The translations under genes and the position numbers were made by a program. A DNA stretch of 64,000 nt from an uncultured Pirellulaceae bacterium. GTDB taxonomy: Bacteria; Planctomycetota; Planctomycetia; Pirellulales; Pirellulaceae. Under the pieces are notes generated by a model. That model was not told where the DNA came from. It worked only from the letters and a program-made list of their open reading frames with translations, and searched no databases. The stretch covers positions 157,881 through 221,880 of the forward strand of contig CALDHM010000007.1 of NCBI GenBank assembly GCA_937941455.1, read 5' to 3'. Position 1 is the first letter of the stretch. Each line of letters opens with the position of its first letter. Of the stretch, positions 61,698 to 64,000 are shown in pieces.

Positions 61698-61841
61698 ATA
61701 AATTGCTTCTTCATCGATCGCATGGAGCAGATCGAGGAAATCTTCGCCAAGTACATGAACGACGCTGATTTTCGCAAGGTCGTGTCGGAGTACCTACTAA
61801 AGCGGGTTTACGAACAAATCCGAGAAGAAGGGGCAGCGTGA
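61698..61841 (+). pseudogene. C-terminal stub of a type I restriction subunit (HsdR)
   Basis: Between a TAA (61695-61697) and a TGA (61839-61841) the frame reads FFIDRMEQIEEIFAKYMN, then DADFRKVVSEYLLKRVYEQI. This is the typical C-terminal end of HsdR subunits, about 45 residues. Nothing upstream in any frame continues it, and hsdM and hsdS are absent, so a former type I R-M locus was lost. It lies between a plus-strand membrane protein gene and the minus-strand DinB gene. The rest of 61308-61942 shows no gene. Confidence 0.75.
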
Positions 61842-61942
61842 TTGTGGTTCCGAACTGAATGCGGCCACAGTACGTCAGCACTCAGAGGCCTTTGACTTCT
61901 CTTTCCCGAGACCATCACCATCTGCGATTCGATGCACTTGGA

Positions 61943-62425
61943 TCACTCAAGACGAATCGCACGCTTCCAATCCATGAGTTGGCCAAGATGGTACGCCTCA
62001 TGTGCGGCAAGGAGGTAGACAACGATGCGGCCAATGGTCGGTGCAAAGTTGTCGAACGGAGCCGGTGGTGTTCGGTCAAAATAGTCTCCATGTTTGGCTC
62101 GCACGGCAGAATCAACAACTTCATGCCGACGGGTGAGGCGCTCGATCAACTCGGACTTGGAGGCATACACACTCGGATCGGCGACGGGCTGTGATCCCGG
62201 CCCGTAACGCTCCATGTCTTGCTCGCCCACATCGGCACAGGGTTCATCGAGCAGAAACGCGATGAACGCGGCCGCGTTGGCCAAATGGCTGAGCGTCCAC
62301 GCCGGGTGATTGACCAAGCCGGCAGGTTGCAGGATCATCGCCGATTCGGGAAGCGGCGCGACGGCTTCAACGACATCGTTGAGCGATGCCAAGTACAGAT
62401 CTAAGACATGTTCCAAGTAGCTCAT
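61943..62425 (-). CDS. DinB family protein
   Basis: This 160-residue four-helix protein has the DinB pattern, with metal-binding His residues in SHLANAAAF and AAHEAYHLGQL. The family includes damage-inducible and thiol-transfer (bacillithiol or mycothiol dependent) enzymes. It overlaps the upstream AHSA1 gene by four bases. The cluster 61943-64000 of small proteins on this strand is probably one transcript. Confidence 0.88.
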   Translation of the reverse strand: MSYLEHVLDLYLASLNDVVEAVAPLPESAMILQPAGLVNHPAWTLSHLANAAAFIAFLLDEPCADVGEQDMERYGPGSQPVADPSVYASKSELIERLTRRHEVVDSAVRAKHGDYFDRTPPAPFDNFAPTIGRIVVYLLAAHEAYHLGQLMDWKRAIRLE

Positions 62426-62853
62426 TGCTTCTCCTGAGCACGCACGACATAAGCGGCATAGCTTTCAAGGATCGCCTGCCAGCCGGAGCGCTGCATCTCC
62501 ACGGGATTGGTCGGTTCGGGGTCGAACACTGTCTGCACGCGCGTGCCTGATCCTTCCTGAATGAAGGTCGTGCGGGCACAGCGGCCATCATCGAGCCGCA
62601 ACGTCACGGCGTTCGGGGCATCGACTTCCTCGTAAGTGCCCTCATACTCAAAGCCGAAGGAACCATCGCGGGCCTCCATGCGGGAGACATGCCGACCGCC
62701 GATGCGGAGATCGACCTTGGCCCACGGGCAATGCCAGTCGGGGCTGGCCTGGTTCCACTGCGTGATCGCCTCCGGAGTGTGGAACGCACGCCACGCCTGT
62801 TCGGGCGGAACGGGAACGAAGGCGTCAATGGTGATGGGAGTGGGGGTTGTCAT
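62422..62853 (-). CDS. AHSA1/SRPBCC domain protein
   Basis: The 143-residue protein begins as AHSA1/activator-of-Hsp90-like START-fold proteins do (IDAFVPVPPEQAWRAFHTPEAITQW), with GGRHVSRMEARDGSFGFEYEGTY in the middle and a C-terminal helix (GWQAILESYAAYV). It binds a hydrophobic ligand. The family often occurs with VOC and DinB proteins in one operon, as here. The ligand is unknown. Confidence 0.9.
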   Translation of the reverse strand: MTTPTPITIDAFVPVPPEQAWRAFHTPEAITQWNQASPDWHCPWAKVDLRIGGRHVSRMEARDGSFGFEYEGTYEEVDAPNAVTLRLDDGRCARTTFIQEGSGTRVQTVFDPEPTNPVEMQRSGWQAILESYAAYVVRAQEKQ

Positions 62854-62904
62854 CGTGTTTGATCCTTTCAGATTTGGTTTTGAAGGTAAGGCTCACAAAA
62901 ACAT

Positions 62905-63351
62905 TCACGACCTGTTTGCAGCACGGCTCATCGCTTCATTGATGGAAATCTCAACGCCATCGATGACGATGCGACCGCCAGGAGTGAGCGCAGCGAGCAG
63001 ACGCGGCCAAGCGCGTCGGCCTGCCTGCGGGTGACGACCGTCGAGTGCCCCGACGCGCACCGCAACAATCAGGTCGAACTGCGGCTCGCCAGCCAACAGT
63101 TCAAAGTCTTCTACGGCGCCTCGGCGGAACGACAACTTCCCGGAGGCGATCTCGGCCTGCGAGCCGGCAACAGCCTGTGCGATGGCACGCGCCGAACGAT
63201 CGAGACCCAATACATGTCCGCCCGGAGCAACCCGCGCCGCCATCGCACGAGCCAACGCTCCCGGACCGCAGCCCACCTCCAGCACCCGCAGGCCTGGAAC
63301 AAGCGATAACGAATCGAGGATCGTCTGCAATCGCGGCGAAAGCTTGCTCAT
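62905..63351 (-). CDS. class I SAM-dependent methyltransferase
   Basis: The 148-residue enzyme has SAM-binding motif I VLEVGCGPGALARAM (about residues 22-36), motif II around VLGLDRS (the acidic ribose ligand), and FDLIVAVRVGALDG. It is short: a substrate-binding part is small, so the target is unknown (a small molecule is likely). It lies 51 bases from the AHSA1 gene below and 85 from the one above on the same strand. Confidence 0.85.
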   Translation of the reverse strand: MSKLSPRLQTILDSLSLVPGLRVLEVGCGPGALARAMAARVAPGGHVLGLDRSARAIAQAVAGSQAEIASGKLSFRRGAVEDFELLAGEPQFDLIVAVRVGALDGRHPQAGRRAWPRLLAALTPGGRIVIDGVEISINEAMSRAANRS

Positions 63352-63436
63352 TGCTTCACGTCCGCAGCGAGCATCCAGGCGCAGGACAACGTTGACAAAG
63401 ACTTTGCTTATGAACTAGCTGTCCAATTGAATCTCT

Positions 63437-63913
63437 TCACTGCGGGCATCCATCCGGAAACTGGTCACGGACGAGATTGAGTTCAATCCCCAACTCCAGC
63501 CATGCTTTGAGGCCGGCCAGGACCATCGTATATCCGCCCTTGGAATCGACCGCCTGGGCCAAGATCTCACTGCCGCTGCCTTGAAAACCCCAGTTGGCGA
63601 TCTTTACGAGTGTTGAGTTGTCTCCACGCGGTTCAAACAGCCACTCGACCGTGGTTTTATCGCCGTCCCACGCGACGAGGATGCGTTGATTCTCCACCAG
63701 TTCCATCACGGTCAGTGTGTCGCCGACGCCGAACATCTCCCAGTCCACGCGGACCTTCTTCCCGAGTTCAAGCGGGCCGCTGCTCTTGGTGAACCAAAAC
63801 TTGGTCGTAATGTTGGGATCGACGAATGCTTGGAAGACCTCAGAGACCGGTCTGCGGATGAGCATTTGAGCCTGCACAACGGTTGTGCTGTCCTTTGCCA
63901 TTGGCGACTCCAT
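63437..63913 (-). CDS. AHSA1/SRPBCC domain protein (second copy in cluster)
   Basis: The 158-residue protein has the START-like fold pattern AQMLIRRPVSEVFQAFVDPNITTKFWF, then VRVDWEMFGVGDTLTVMELVENQRIL and a long helix (GGYTMVLAGLKAWLELGIELNLV). Its ATG at 63913 has GGAGGGGGTGAG upstream; a second in-frame ATG is four codons on. It lies three bases after the stop of the VOC gene, so the two are in one operon. Confidence 0.9.
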   Translation of the reverse strand: MESPMAKDSTTVVQAQMLIRRPVSEVFQAFVDPNITTKFWFTKSSGPLELGKKVRVDWEMFGVGDTLTVMELVENQRILVAWDGDKTTVEWLFEPRGDNSTLVKIANWGFQGSGSEILAQAVDSKGGYTMVLAGLKAWLELGIELNLVRDQFPDGCPQ

Positions 63914-63916
63914 CTC

Positions 63917-64000
63917 TCACCCCCTCCGTGCCGCGTCGATCGCGGCGACGTCAATTTTGCGCATGGTCATCATGGCGGCGAAGGCGCGTTTGGCTTCGTC
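63917..64000 (-). CDS. 3' end of a VOC (PhnB-like) protein, partial
   Basis: The visible 27 codons read DEAKRAFAAMMTMRKIDVAA and end IDAARRG. This is the usual C-terminal helix of PhnB/3-demethylubiquinone methyltransferase-like VOC proteins (AMMxMxKIDIAAxE). The gene runs off the window end. It is followed directly by the AHSA1 gene. Confidence 0.75.
   Translation of the reverse strand, partial: DEAKRAFAAMMTMRKIDVAAIDAARRG

Overview
The window looks like a chromosomal segment of a planctomycete (Planctomycetota, Pirellulales-like). This rests on several lineage-typical genes: a DUF1559 prepilin-like protein, a giant double-length UvrA, an ECF sigma factor next to a membrane Ser/Thr kinase, a PEP-CTERM-type tail, a DUF1080-like protein, a VIT/VWA protein, and many secreted proteins without known function. 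Base composition is moderately GC-rich. I saw no rRNA, tRNA, CRISPR array, intact insertion sequence or prophage. The species cannot be named from this.

Layout. 0-5 kb: small housekeeping genes (AtuA-like domain protein, HNH nuclease, SRPBCC protein, GNAT acetyltransferase, FabZ-like dehydratase, pyrE). 5-15.3 kb: a sulfatase-fold protein without catalytic motifs, lipoproteins, a type II secretion F protein, a divergent subtilase with a PEP-CTERM-like tail, a TPR protein and a (Gly-Gly-Met)n secreted protein ending in a clear terminator. 15.7-18.2 kb: nadC, then the decayed remains of a HlyD/ABC exporter operon, then a 34-bp copy of the nadC tail. 18.2-28 kb: VIT/VWA protein, large lipoprotein, GMC oxidoreductase, Cys-rich secreted protein, DOMON-like protein. 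28-35.1 kb: a 2343-residue UvrA made of two UvrA units plus a 350-residue C-terminal extension. 35-39.4 kb: ilvC, a small membrane protein coupled to bioA, DUF2200.

39.6-47.9 kb: ECF sigma factor and kinase, then a Tad/Flp pilus block (flp, cpaA, cpaB, secretin, cpaE). The export ATPase and the TadB/TadC platform genes are absent. 48-49.5 kb: DUF1080-like protein and tadA. 50.6-57.5 kb: a compact five-gene operon (DUF58, transglutaminase-fold protein lacking its Cys, MoxR ATPase, lipoprotein, permease). 57.8-61.3 kb: DUF1559 protein coupled to a small lipoprotein, then a polytopic membrane protein. 61.7 kb: an HsdR C-terminal stub. 61.9-64 kb: a minus-strand cluster of small stress/detoxification-type proteins (VOC, two AHSA1/SRPBCC, methyltransferase, DinB) cut by the window end.

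Two themes stand out. First, several enzyme-fold proteins have lost catalytic residues (sulfatase-like, subtilase-like, transglutaminase-like, CpaE). Second, intergenic spaces carry dispersed, decayed, hairpin-forming repeat families (called A, B and C here), together with pseudogene remnants.
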